In this document: piece after piece, positions 41,500 to 51,800 of the stretch
Position numbering within the stretch: the first letter of the stretch is position 1
Layout: every line of letters starts with the position of its first letter
Assembly (NCBI GenBank): GCA_001695595.3
Contig: MBPM02000160.1
Coordinates: 30,785 to 94,784 of the forward strand
Reading direction: 5' to 3'
From: Plasmopara viticola
Lineage: Eukaryota; Oomycota; Peronosporomycetes; Peronosporales; Peronosporaceae
Length of the DNA stretch: 64,000 nucleotides
Program-made: the position numbers and the translations under genes
Notes under the pieces: model-generated
Databases searched by the model: none
What the model saw: the letters and a program-made list of their open reading frames with translations, nothing else
Told to the model about the DNA's origin: nothing

Positions 41500-41910
41500 T
41501 CATGTCTACATAGATAGAAGGGACGAATCTGTGGCTTTACAGCATCTCGGCACTGCAAAAGAATGATAATATACTTTGTTGTGGCTCTATTGCGTTTGTG
41601 CATAATTAAATTGATAGAAAAGGCGGAACTGTGGCTGTACAGCGTGTCGGCACTGCAAGAGAATAATGATACTTTTCGGTGTGGCGCTGTTGCGTCTGGG
41701 CATGTCTAGATAAATAAAAGGGCTGGATCGTGACCGTATAGCGCCTCGGCACTGCAAAAGAAGGGAAATAGACTTCATTTTGGCTCAATAAGGTTTATCC
41801 ATGTCTACATAGATAGAAAACACGGATCTGTCGCCGTCTGGCGTCTCGGCACTGCCAAAACGAGATAATACTTTTCAATGTGGCGCCCGTGCATTTCTTC
41901 ATAGATAACA
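41500..41910 (+). repeat. Degenerate marker block at the right edge of the A3 core
   Basis: Right-hand counterpart of 24240-24660. It has the same shortened start (CTATTGCGTCATGTCTACAT) and the same series AAGGCGGAACTGTGGCTGTA, TTTTCGGTGTGGC, AAATAAAAGGGCTGGATCG, AATAAGGTTTATCCATGTC and ATCTGTCGCCGTCTGGCG. Offset between the two starts is 17,259 bp. Confidence 0.85.
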
Positions 41911-42689
41911 AAAACGGGTTTGTTTCTGTACAGTGTATCGGCTTTGCAAAAGAATGATGATACACTTTCTTTCGACTTTATAGCGTTTGTACATGTCTAA
42001 ATAGATAGAAATGATAAATCTGTGGCCGTACAGCCATTCGTCACTGCAAAAGAATGATTATACAATTCGCTTTGGCTCTATTGCGTCTCTGCATTTATTG
42101 ATAGATAGAAAGGACGGATCTATGGCCGTAACGCGTCTCGGCACTTGCATAAGATTGATGATACGTTTCGTTTCGCCTCTATTGACATTCCGAATGTCTA
42201 CATAGATAAAAAGGAGGGATGTATGGTCGTACAGCGTCTCGACCTGCAAAAGCATGATGATACACTTCGTCGTGGCTTCATTGCGTCCGTGCATGTCTAC
42301 ATAGATAGAAAAGACGGAGCTGTGGAGGTAGAGCGTCTTGGACCTGCAAGAGAATAAAAATACTCTTCGTCTTGGCTCTACTGCGTCTTTGCATGTCTTC
42401 ATAAATCAAAAGAACGGATCTATAGTCGTACAGCGTCCCGACCTGCAAAATAAGGATAAAACACTTAGTTGTGGCTCTTTTGCGCTCGTGCATGTCTACA
42501 TAGATAGAAAGGACGGAGCTGTGGCCGTACGGCGTGTCGAACCTGCAAAACAATTATGCTACTATTCGTTGTGGCAGTTTTGCGTTTGTTCATGTCTACA
42601 TAAATAAAAAAGACAGATCAGTGGTGTTACAGCGTCTCGGCACAGCAAAAGAATGGTAGTTCACTTCGTTTTGGCTTCATAGCGTTTGT

Positions 42690-43080
42690 GCATGTCAACA
42701 TAGATAGAAGGGACGAATCTGTGGCTTTACAGCATCTCGGCACTGCAAAAGAATGATAATATACTTTGTTGTGGCTCTATTTAATCGTGCATTATTAAAT
42801 AAATAGAAAAGGCGGAACTGTGGCTGTACAGCGTTCCGGCACTGCAAGAGAATAATGATACTTTTCGGTGTGGCTCTGTTGCGTCTAGGCAAGTCAAGAT
42901 CAATAGAAAGGGCTGATTCGTGGCCGTAGAGTGCCTCAGCACCGCAAAAGAAGGATAATAGACTTCGTTTTGGCTTTATAAGGTTTATGCATGTCTACAT
43001 CGAAAGAAAATACAGTTCTGTCGCCGTATAGCGTCTCGGCACTGCAAAAGAATGATGTCGCTTTCCGTTTCGGCCCTTTT
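42690..43080 (+). repeat. Third copy of the degenerate A3 marker block
   Basis: Repeats GAAGGGACGAATCTGTGGC, AAGGCGGAACTGTGGCTGTA, TTTTCGGTGTGGC, TAAGGTTTATGCATGTCTAC and TCTGTCGCCGTATAGCG in the same order. It lacks the shortened first monomer seen at 24240 and 41500. Confidence 0.75.
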
Positions 43081-44365
43081 GCGTTTGTGCATGTCTACAT
43101 TGAAAGAAAGGTCGGATCTTTGGCCATACAGCGTCTCGGTACTTTATATGAATGACAATACACTTCGTTGTGGTTCTGTTGCGTCTGTGCAAATCTGCAT
43201 AGATAAAAACGACGGATCTGTGGCCGTACAGCGGTTAGGCACTGCAAAAGGATTATGATACACTTCGTTGTGGCTCTAATGCGTCTGTACATGTCTACAA
43301 AGATAAAGAAATACGGAAGCCTGGCGGTACAGCGTCTTGGCTTTGCAAAAGCGTGATGATTCTTTTCGTTGTGGCTCTATTGCGTCTGTGCATTTCTACA
43401 TAAAAAGACAGATCTGTGTTCGGACAGCGTCTCGGCACTGCTATAGAATGACGATACTTTCGTCGTGGGGCTATAGCGACTGTGCGTGTCTACATAGATA
43501 GAAAAGACGGATCTGAGGCTAGACTGCGTCTCTGCACGACAAAAAAATGATGATACACCTCGTTGTGGCTCTATTGAATTAGTGCATGTCTACATAGATA
43601 GAAAGGAAGGTTATGTGACCGTACAGCGTCTCGGCACTACAAAAGAAATGCAATACACGTCGCCTTAGCCCTATTGCCTCTGTGCATGTCTACATAGAAA
43701 GAAAAGACGGATCTGTAACCGTACAGCGTCTCGGTACTGCAAAAGAATGATGATACTTTTCGTTATGGCTCTATTGCATTTGTGCATGTCTACAAAGATA
43801 GAAAGACGGAACTGTGGTGGTACAGTTTCTTGACGAAGCAGAGAATGTCAAAACACTTTGTTGCGGATCCTTTGCGGCTGTACACGTTTACATAAATCGA
43901 AAGGACGGATCTGTGGCCTTACAACGTCTCGGCACTGCAAAAGAATGACGATACTTTTTTTGCGGCTCTTTTGCGGTTCTGCAATATTACAAAGATAAAA
44001 AGGTAGAATTTGTGGCTGTACAGCATCTTGGAACTGCAAAAGAATAATACAGACTTCGTTTTGGCACTATAACGTTTGTTCATGTCTACATAGATAGAAA
44101 AGACGGTTCTGTCGCCGTATATCGTCTCGGTACTGCAAAAGAATGATATCACTTTTCGTTTTGGATCAATTGCGTTTGTGCATGTCTACATTGAAAGAAA
44201 TTGCGGATCATTGGCCATACACCGTCTCGGCACTACAAAAGAATGATGATACACTTCGTTGTAGCTCTGTTGCGTCTGTACGTGTCTAGAGAGATCGAAA
44301 GAGCGGAATTGTGGTTTTACAGCGTCTCGGCACTGCAAAAGAAAGACGATACTCTTCGTTGTCAT

Positions 44366-44370
44366 TTGTG
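44366..44370. repeat. Candidate 5-bp target-site duplication, left (TTGTG)
   Basis: TTGTG sits directly left of the retrotransposon and again directly right of it at 48856-48860. Removing the element and one copy leaves CATTTGTGCATGTGTAAATA, which reads as an uninterrupted A3 monomer. A 5-bp duplication is the rule for copia elements. Five bases in a low-complexity monomer could still match by chance. Confidence 0.7.
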
Positions 44371-44652
44371 TGTTGACGGTAATGCTGTGGCTGTGTGTAA
44401 TGTCTATGTTTCTGCATGGAAAGGCATTTTGGTAAGATACCGGTAGGGTACCTGTAGATGACGCCAAATGATGACAGCATTAGGATGAGGTTATATGATG
44501 ACACGAGACGATGACGTCAGAAGCTTCTTGAAGGCTCTATGCTTAGATGTAGCAGGAATGCGAACTCGGTCTTAGTAAAGCCTTTTTGATTTGACCTCTT
44601 CGATCACAAGCCGTCTTCAATTTAATCCTCTGCGTCCAATAAATCTTCAAGA
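44371..44652 (+). repeat. Left LTR of the copia element
   Basis: Aligns to 48607-48855 through shared blocks GATGCTGTGGCTGTGTGTA (with A for G at one place), TACCGGTAGGGTACCTGTA, GATGACGTCAGAAGCTT, GCTTAGATGTAGCAG, ACCTCTTCGAT, CGTCTTCAA and CCTCTGCGTCCAATA. The start is placed at TGTTGA next to the candidate target duplication. The end, at TCTTCAAGA, is uncertain by a few bases. It has one TGACGTCA palindrome (44512-44519). Confidence 0.85.
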
Positions 44653-44675
44653 GGTCACGAGCCTAAGCACGGACG
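44653..44675 (+). other. Candidate primer-binding site region
   Basis: The first bases after the left LTR read GGTCACGAGCCTAAGC. Copia elements normally carry here a stretch complementary to a host tRNA. GGT....GAGC faintly recalls the initiator-methionine type, but I cannot match it to a specific tRNA and it may be mutated. Confidence 0.3.
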
Positions 44676-44686
44676 CGCTACCCGAG

Positions 44687-45346
44687 ATGGAGCCGTTCGA
44701 CGGGTCAAACTACGTGCTATGGGCGTTGAAGATAAAGATGCACCTCATCTCCACTGGAGTGTGGAAAGCAGTGCTCAAAATAGTTAGTGTCAAGTCGGCG
44801 AAAGAGCAGCAAGCGCACGCAGCGATTCAGCTTTATCTGGTGGACTCTCAGCTGGTACATGTTCTAAATGCCACTAGTGCTCAAGAAACCTGGGGAGCAC
44901 TGGAGAGGTTCTACCAAACGCAGGACATGGCGAGCCGGCTATGTCTCAAGGACAAGTTTGCGTCATTCAAGTACACGAAAACGGACATGAGCGCAAACGT
45001 GATGGAGCTGGAGCAACTGGTGCCGCAGAAGAGAAGCGCGAATCGCGGGCCAACTGAAGAGGACGTATGCGCGACAATGCTGCGCAGCCTGCCAGAGTCG
45101 TACGAGAGCCTGGTGCAGGCATTTCGCATGAGTGTAACCCAGTTCAAATTCAGCGATCTCGTAAGCAAGCTCATTGCTGAGGAAGTGCGCAAGAAGGAAT
45201 CATGCCGCACCGGAAATAAAACGGCGCAGTTTGAAAGCAAGCATCGTAAAGAACGCCAGTTTATAAAAAAAGTGGCAGTCAGCGAAAGAAGGGAGCGGGT
45301 GATCAGTGCTTTAATTGTGGAAAGCGCGAGCAATTGCTGGGCATAG
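44687..45346 (+). pseudogene. gag: copia gag remnant (UBN2-type capsid domain, broken zinc knuckle)
   Basis: Gag packages the element's RNA in cytoplasmic particles. The frame is open from upstream, but I place the start at the ATG at 44687 (MEPFDGSNYVLWALKIKMHL), because the earlier ATG at 44591 lies within the LTR. The N-terminal F-DGSNY..W..K....L pattern, the W-ALERFYQ segment and the LRSLPESYESLVQAF segment are typical of the copia gag (UBN2) domain. The nucleic-acid-binding zinc knuckle is visible at 45307-45324 as CFNCGK, but it is out of frame with the preceding capsid part. The expected histidine is a glutamine and several bases seem lost before the last cysteine (NCWA). A TAG at 45344-45346 then ends the frame. 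The protease follows in the same frame as the capsid part, as expected of a single gag-pol polyprotein. Confidence 0.85.
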
Positions 45347-45640
45347 GCTAACGACAACGATGGTAACGGCAGCAGATATGATTATCACTCGAACGTGGCG
45401 TTCAGCGCCAGCAAAGGAAGTAAAGGCGACTGCTGGGTCATAGACAGTGGTGCCACAGTACATTTGTGCAAGGAGCGCAAAGCTTTCACAGAGTACATGG
45501 AAGCAACGACGGCACAGATTGTTTCAAACGCGAAAATTAGCGCGCAGTTGAAGGTACTTGGACAAGGCACAGTGATGCTGCGAGTCTGGAATGGCACGTG
45601 ATGGACGAATACTCGGCTTTAAAACGCGCTACACGTCAAG
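45347..45640 (+). pseudogene. copia aspartic protease remnant
   Basis: The protease cuts the gag-pol polyprotein. The active-site motif is intact as WVIDSGATVHLC (around 45434-45469; DSG is the catalytic triplet). It is followed by F.EY, a Q-I-V--A stretch and the flap-like GQGTVMLRVWNG. It lies in the same frame as gag, separated from it by one TAG. A TGA at 45599-45601 ends the frame, and more stops follow before the reading passes to another frame at about 45640. It has no separate start codon of its own, as expected of a polyprotein segment. Confidence 0.85.
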
Positions 45641-46788
45641 ATCTGACGAAGAACTTGATTTCTTTGACTGCAACAGTAGCACGCGGGATGAAGGCTGAGA
45701 TCTTCTACGACGGCTGCGTTGTGAGTCGAAACGGATGGACTATCGCGACTGGATCCCGGCGTGGAATGCTAATGATGCTGGACGATGAGTAAAACGCCGA
45801 GGGCCATACAGTCCAGAATGAAGCCGAATTGTGGCACCGCCGGCTTGGGAACGTTACGTATTCGACAGTCAACAAACTGATAAAGAGCGGCTACATCGAT
45901 GATTACTGCGTCGACACGAGTGTTGTGTGCGATGTGTGCGCGACAGCCAAACAAGTACAAAAAACATTTTAGAGCGCCGAAGTAGACTCTTCCGCAAGAG
46001 AAAACCTTCGTGCAGACAGTTTTGTGTGCTCGGACTTGCTGGGACCGATCACGCCGGAGTCTTAGTCGGTGTATTGCTCCGTTGTGAGCTTCAGTGCCAA
46101 GCATAGTCGCTTTGCGACGATTTACCCGCTACGCAAGAAGAGCGATGTGCCGGAGGTATACATTGAATACCATCATGACATCAAGCTTAAGTGCGGTATT
46201 GACGAAAAGGTACTGCGAAGTGACAATGGCGGTGAATATCGCAACGCAAAGTTGAATAGTCTTTGCAAGAAAACAAGAATTTACAGTGCCACACAACCCA
46301 GAACAATACGGCATGGCAGAGCGCATGAATTGCACCCTGACCGAGATGACTCGCTGGATGCTGAGCGAGGCCAAGATACGCAAGGTCTACTGGTGTAAAT
46401 CTATGATGACCGCCGTGGACATCCGTAATGTGATACCAAACTCATCGAGTCCAAACGCGAGCATGTTTGAGCTCGTGTTCAAGCGTAAGCCACGCTTTCA
46501 TCATATGCGCGTGTTTGGCAGCCAGTGCTGTGCACGTGTAGTCAAGGCGACGCGAGAGAAGCCCGACAACTGAGGCGCTGTCTGATGCTTGACTACTCGA
46601 AGCAGCACAAAGCGTATCGACTGCTAGATGCAAGCAAGGGTGCGATCGTAATCTCGCGCAGCGTGACATTTGTTGAACACGCGTCAACGCTGGAACGGCG
46701 CAAACAAAATGCGCCAAGTGCGATCGACATAGCGGGTGATGAGGAGCACGATCAAGAACCGTGCAATACCACTGCCAGGGAGAGTTAA
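45640..46788 (+). pseudogene. copia integrase remnant (GAG-pre-integrase, DDE core, C-terminal part)
   Basis: Integrase joins element cDNA to the genome. In order: the LTKNLISLTATVARGM segment; the zinc-binding HHCC region with WHRRLGN and CDVCATAK (the usual second histidine of LGH is N here); and a DDE core with Asp at 46033 (CSDLLGPI), Asp at 46222 (RSDNGGEY) and Glu at 46319 (QYGMAER, where families usually have QNG). The end is FKRKPRFHHMRVFGSQC and then CLMLDYSKQHKAYRLLD in another frame. Stops occur at 45790 (TAA), 45970 (TAG) and 46063 (TAG). A frameshift at about 46280 separates the second Asp from the Glu, which shortens the spacing to about 32 residues. Another frameshift lies near 46575. 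No functional integrase can be made. Confidence 0.88.
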
Positions 46789-46828
46789 CAAAATTTATCA
46801 ATGGGACCGAGTGTGACGCCAACACACG

Positions 46829-47860
46829 TTGTACAAGATATGGCCGAACTACCGGGAGGTGCTGTTCCGACACAAAGATCAAGCACACCTGGACACGACG
46901 GCGAGAACGAGTCGCATGTGCGATTGGTGCGAAAAAATGCAAGCGGTAACACGTTACGATCCAAATACGTGGCGCGGAGAGTTCAACCTGGACGACTATG
47001 AAGCCGAATACGAAACGGTGTACTGCTTTAACACTGAAGATGACGGCGAGGATGCGTCATCTTTTGATCATGTTTTGCAAAGCAAACACAAAGATAGACG
47101 GCTACACGCGATGAAAAGTGAGATACACTCACTGGCGAAGCACGAAACGTGGACGCTTGTGGATCTACCGAGCGACAAGAAGGCGATTGGGTGCAACTGA
47201 GTCTTCCGCATTAAGCGTTCGCCAAGTGAAAAGATCGTCAAATCAAAAGCGCAGCTCGTGGCCAAGGGCTACACTTAGCAACCAGGAGTGGATTATTTCG
47301 AGACGTTTGCGCCGGTAACGCGTAAGGAGTCAATTAATGTAGCATTAGCGCTCGTGACTGAACAGGATCTGGTGGCAGAGAACGTCGATGTCGACACAGC
47401 GTTTCTGTATGGCGAAGTCAAGACATGGTTTAGCCTGACGGCTTCAAAGATGTTCGGCATTCGAGCGAAAAGTGTCTATTGCACAAGGCCCTCTACGACA
47501 CAAAGCATGCTGCTCGCGAATGGAACAATTGACTCAATGCGCACCTTCAAGAGCAAGGATTTAATCGTACAGCGGCCGACCTGTGCGTCTACGTGAGACA
47601 CTCGGAGCGCGATTCCAGCATTGCCACCATCCACGTTGATGACTTGATGCTCTTTGCGCGGGCGCAAGAACACATTGAAGCTATCAAGAGCAAATTCATC
47701 ATCAAAGAGTTGGGACCGCTTAAGTACTGTCTTGGGATTGAAGTGCGGTGTGACGCGGTAAATAAGACCATCCGCATCGACCAGCGCGCGTAAATCAAAC
47801 GGCTGACCGAAAAATATGGCCTCAACAAGTGCAAGGTGGTACACACACCAGCGGACGAGT
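46829..47860 (+). pseudogene. copia reverse transcriptase remnant
   Basis: Reverse transcriptase copies the element's RNA into DNA. Recognisable are an N-terminal region with MKSEIHSLAKHETWTLVDLP, VFRIKRSPSEKIVKSKAQLV, GVDYFETFAPVTRKESINVA, the first catalytic Asp in NVDVDTAFLYGEV, KALYDTKHAAREWN, and the second catalytic pair in IHVDDLMLFA (Asp codons 47638-47643). The end is KELGPLKYCLGIEV. This is the RVT_2 type specific to copia elements. A TGA (47198-47200) stands where the family has Trp before VF, a TAG (47276-47278) where it has Gln, and a TAA (47791-47793) and TGA near 47860 come later. At least one frameshift lies between the two catalytic motifs (about 47,425-47,470). Confidence 0.9.
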
Positions 47861-48552
47861 GAGAATCTGATCGAACTTCGAGATGACGACGCATTTGCGC
47901 CAAAGTGGCCATACCGTGAGCTTTTCGGTGCACTGATATATGTTGCAACGTGCGCACGACCAGACATTGCCCACACAGTCGGCAAAGTGACCAAGCACTG
48001 CGAGCTTCATGGAATGCAACATTGGATCGCGACCAAGCGTATATTGAAGTACTTGAACACGACTGCAGACTACAGCATTGTTCTTAGCGGAAAGAACAAG
48101 AGAGAGCTACAGGGATATGCGGATGCATCATGGGCGAGCGACTTAGACTCACGCCGCTCCATGACCCGATGTGCTTTCTTCTTCAATAGCAGCGTGGTGT
48201 CATGGAAGTCAAAAAGACAATCTATTGTGGCTACATCAAGCACTGAGGTAGAGTATATGGCCTTATACTCTGCGACTGAAGAGGCAGTGTGGCTGCGTCT
48301 GCTTTCAAGTGATATGGGTAGTACATTGGAAGGGTCTAAGGTGATCTATCAAGACAGTCAAGGATACATCGCGTTAGCAAAGAACCAATGTTTCACGCGC
48401 AAACCAAGCACATTGACATCAAGTACCACTTCTTGCGTGAAGAAGTAGAAGAGGGTGTCATGACATTCGAGTACAAGCCGATGGATGAGATGGTAGTGGA
48501 CGGGCTGACGAAGGCACTTGAAAAAGTCGAGCATAAAAGCTTCCGTCTTTGA
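47861..48552 (+). pseudogene. copia RNase H remnant and polyprotein end
   Basis: RNase H removes the RNA strand during cDNA synthesis. YRELFGALIYVATCARPDIA and LKYLNTTADY lead into the domain. Its acidic residues are visible in GYADASWASD (Asp), SSTEVEYMAL (Glu) and IYQDSQGYIAL (Asp). This is the best preserved part: one frame runs open for about 190 codons to 48448. A frameshift near 48386 passes the reading to the frame with the normal copia ending TKHIDIKYHFLREEV and DGLTKAL, closed by TGA at 48550-48552. Confidence 0.9.
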
Positions 48553-48595
48553 TCTATGCCTTGCCGCGTAAATGGGCCGAACACACGCGCACACA

Positions 48596-48606
48596 TCAAA
48601 GGAGAG
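48596..48606 (+). other. Polypurine tract of the copia element
   Basis: A short purine-rich run (AAAGGAGAG) lies directly before the TG that opens the right LTR. This is the usual place and composition of the plus-strand primer of LTR retrotransposons. Confidence 0.7.
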
Positions 48607-48855
48607 TGAAGGTGATGCTGTGGCTGTGTGTAGTGATGTTTCTGCATTTAAAGCTATTTCGGTAAATTACCGGTAGGGTACCTGTATAAAACGTCACATG
48701 ATGACGTCAGTTGATGACGTCAGAAGCTTTTAGAAAGTTTTAAGCTTAGATGTAGCAGTAGTGCAAACTAAATTGCAGTAATTAACTTTTGGTTTTACCT
48801 CTTCGATAACAAGTCGTCTTCAACTTATTCCTCTGCGTCCAATAGACCTTTCAAA
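48607..48855 (+). repeat. Right LTR of the copia element
   Basis: About 249 bp, homologous to the left LTR but with many substitutions and a net shortening of ~30 bp. It holds a TATAAAA at 48685-48691 and two TGACGTCA palindromes (48702-48709 and 48715-48722), 13 bp apart. The left LTR has only one such palindrome plus degenerate TGATGAC words. It ends in TTTCAAA before TTGTG. Confidence 0.85.
48685..48722 (+). promoter_or_regulatory. TATA-like box with two CRE-type palindromes in the right LTR
   Basis: TATAAAA is followed by two copies of TGACGTCA, the consensus bound by ATF/CREB-type bZIP proteins in many eukaryotes. LTRs carry the element's promoter, so a regulatory role is plausible. The order (TATA first) is unusual for an activator site and no transcription evidence exists. 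Confidence 0.35.
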
Positions 48856-48860
48856 TTGTG
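48856..48860. repeat. Candidate 5-bp target-site duplication, right (TTGTG)
   Basis: Right partner of the TTGTG at 44366-44370. The satellite resumes here in phase (CATGTGTAAATAAATAC), continuing the interrupted monomer. Confidence 0.7.
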
Positions 48861-51800
48861 CATGTGTAAATAAATACAAAGAGCGGAGTTGTGGACTCGG
48901 CTCTGCAAAATAATGATAATACATTTTGCTTTGGCTCTATTGCGTCTGTGCATGTCGACATAAAGAAAAAGGACGGATCTGTGGCTGTACAGCGTCTCGG
49001 TTCTGCAAAAGAATGACAATACGGTTCGTTGTGGCATTTTTGCGTTTGCGCATGTCTACTTAGATAGAAAGGGCGACAGCATCTCGGCACTGCAAACAAA
49101 TGATGGTACCCTTCGTTGTTTCTCTTTTGCGTTTGTGCATGTCTTCATAGACAGATAGGACGTATCCGTGGCCGTACAGCGTCTCGGCATTGCAAAAGAA
49201 TGGTGACACTTTGTTTGCGGCTCAGTTGCGCTCGTGAATGACTACATTGATTGAAAGGACGGGTCTGTGCTCGTTCAGCCATTCGGCACTGCAAAAGAAT
49301 GATAATACAATTTGTTTTGGCTCTATTGCGTCCCTGCATGTCTTCATAGATATAATGGACGGATCTATGACCGTAAAGCGTCTCGGCACTGCAAAAGATT
49401 GAGAATACAATTCGATTTTGCTCTATTTCGCTTGTGCATGTCTACATAGATAGAAAGGACGGATCTGTGGCCGTACAGCGTCTCGGCACTGCAAAAAAAT
49501 GATACTACACATCGTTGTGGCTCTATTCCGTCTGTACATGTCTAGATAGATAGAAAGAGCGTGACTGTGGCTGTACAGCGTTACGATACTGCAAAAAAAT
49601 GACGATAATTTTGTTGTGGCTCTATTGCGTTTGGGTATGTCTAGATGGATAGAAAGGGCGAATTTATGGCCGTACAGCGTCTCGGCACTGCAAGACAATG
49701 GTAATCCACTTCGTTATGGCTTTATTGCGTCTGTGCATATCGACTTAGAGAAATCGGGCAGATCTGTGGCCGTACAGCACTCGGCACTGCAGAAGAATAT
49801 TGAATGCACTTCGTTTTGGCTTCATTTCGTTTGTGCATGTCTACATGAAAAAAAGGACGGATTTGTGGCCGTACATCGTCTCGATACTACAAAAGAATAA
49901 TAATTCACTTCGATGTGGCTCTTTTCTGTCTGTGCATGTCTACATAGATGGAAACGACGGATCTGTGGTCGTACAGCGTCTCGGCTCTGCAAAAGAATGG
50001 TAAATCGTTTTTTAGTGACTTTATTGCGTTTGTGCATTTCTGCATAAAAAGAACGGGCGGATCTGTGGCCGTACAGCGTCTCGCCACTGCAAAAGAGTGG
50101 TAATACACTTCGTTGTGGCTCTATTGCTTCCCTGCATCTCTCCATAGATCGAAAAGACTTATCTGTGGCCGTACAGCGTCTCGGCATTGCAAAAAAATGA
50201 CGATACTTTTCGTTGTGGCTTTTTTGAGTTTGTGCATGCCTGCATAGATAGAAAGGGCGGTTCTGAGGCCGTACAACGTCTCGGCAGAATGGTAATCCAC
50301 TTCGTTATGGCTTTATTGCGTCTGTGCATATCGACATAGAGAAATCGGGCAGATCTGTGGCCGTTCAGCGTCTCGGCACTGCAGAAGAATAATGAATGCA
50401 CTTCGTTTTGGCTTCATTTCGTTTGTGCATGTCTACATGGAGAGAAAGGTCGGATTTGTGGCCGCACAGCGTCTCGGTACTACAAAAGAATGATAATTCA
50501 CTTCGTTGTGGCTCTTTTCTGTCTGTGCATGTCTACATAGATAGAAACGACGGATCTGTGGTCGTACAGCGTCTCGGCTCTGCAAAAGAATGGTAAAACG
50601 TTTTGTTGTGATTATATTGCGTTTGTGCATTTCTACATTGAAAGAATGGGCGGATTTGTGGCCGTACAGCGTCTCGCCACTGCAAAAGAATGGTAATACA
50701 CTTCGTTGTGGCTTTGTTGCGTCCCTGCATCTCTCCATAGAGCGAAAAGACTTATCTGTGACCGTACAGCGTCTCGGCACTGCCAAAGAATGACGATACA
50801 TTTCGTTGTATCTGCATTGAGTTTGTGCATGTCTACATAGATAAAAAGGGCGGATCTGTGGCCGTTTAACGTCTTGGCACGGCAAAAGTGAATATTCACA
50901 TCGTCATGGCTATTGCGTCTGTGCACGTCTCCAAAGATATAATGGACGGATTTGTGGCCGTACAGCGTCTCGGCAATGCAAAAGAATGATTGTACACTTC
51001 TTTATGGCTCTACTTCGTATGTGCATGCTTACATAGGAGAAAGTAAGTTTCGATTGCCGTACAACAACTCAACGGTTTAGCAATATGATCTTACTCAATG
51101 TTGTAGCTCGATTGTGTCCGTCAATGTCGACATTGATGGACAAAAAGTTGCTGTCGCTGGACAGCTACCCGGCGCTACGGAAGGGTGATTAAACGTTAAG
51201 TTGTGGATCTTTTGCGTATGTGCAAGTGACGATAGATAGAAAGAACTTATCTGTGACCGTAGAGCGTCTCGGCACTGCGAAAGAATGGTTATACATTTCT
51301 TTGTGGCTCTCTGGCGTTTATATATTTCTATATAAATAGAAAAGACAGATATTTGGCTGTACAGTGTCTTGGCACTGCAGTAGATTGATCATAGTTATCG
51401 TTGTGGCTCGATTGCGTTTGTGCATGACTAAATAAATAGAAAGGACGCATATGTGGCCGTACAGCGTCTCGGCACTGCAAAATATTAGTTATACACTGCT
51501 TTGTGGCTTTCATGCGGCTGTGCATGTCTAGACCAATCGAATGGACGGATCTGTGGCCGTAGGGCGTCTGGACACTATACTACTTTTCATTGTGGCTTTA
51601 TTGCGTCTGTGTGTGTCAAGACTGATAAATACGACGTATCTGTGGCCGTACACTGTCTCGGCACTGCAAAGGATAAAATATACATTTCGTTGTGGCTCAA
51701 TTGCATCTGTACATGTCTAGATAGATAGAAAGAGCGGAACTGTGACTGTAAAGCGTCTTGGCACTGCAAAGGAAAGCCTATACACTACGTTGTGACTCTA

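Larger units (their letters stand above)
41481..44370 (+). repeat. Satellite family A, subfamily A3, divergent right flank of the core
   Basis: About 29 head-to-tail monomers with much more variation than the core. It contains two copies of the degenerate marker block (41500 and 42690) and a partial third near 44,040. The array runs straight into the retrotransposon, whose insertion splits the last monomer after TCATTTGTG. Confidence 0.9.
44371..48855 (+). mobile_element. Degenerate Ty1/copia LTR retrotransposon inserted in satellite
   Basis: An element of 4,485 bp with two LTRs, a polypurine tract before the right LTR, and coding remnants in the order gag, protease, integrase, reverse transcriptase, RNase H. 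Integrase before reverse transcriptase is diagnostic of Ty1/copia, against Ty3/gypsy. The length is close to the usual 4.5-5.5 kb of the superfamily. The coding part carries at least eight in-frame stops and at least six frameshifts, and the LTRs differ by many substitutions and a net ~30 bp, so the element is old and cannot move on its own. The left LTR begins TGTTGA and the right one ends TCAAA, roughly a decayed inverted terminal pair. It is the only non-satellite unit of notable size in the window. Confidence 0.93.

Noticed and set aside
10260..44370. CENP-B box-like site in family A (CTTCGTTG)
   Set aside because: Only the first half of the box is matched. The second half with its required A and CGGG is TGGCTCTAT here.
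10260..44370. tRNA-derived repeat with polymerase III boxes (TGGCTCTATTGCG resembling an A box)
   Set aside because: The AG core of the A box is TA here, no GGTTCGA-type B box follows, and no tRNA fold is evident.
44591..44686. Upstream ATG at 44591 as the gag start
   Set aside because: It lies inside the left LTR. The conserved gag domain begins right after the in-frame ATG at 44687.
44911..48022. Minus-strand open frames of 110-172 codons across the copia element
   Set aside because: They are shadows of the + strand polyprotein. All recognised retrotransposon motifs are on the + strand.
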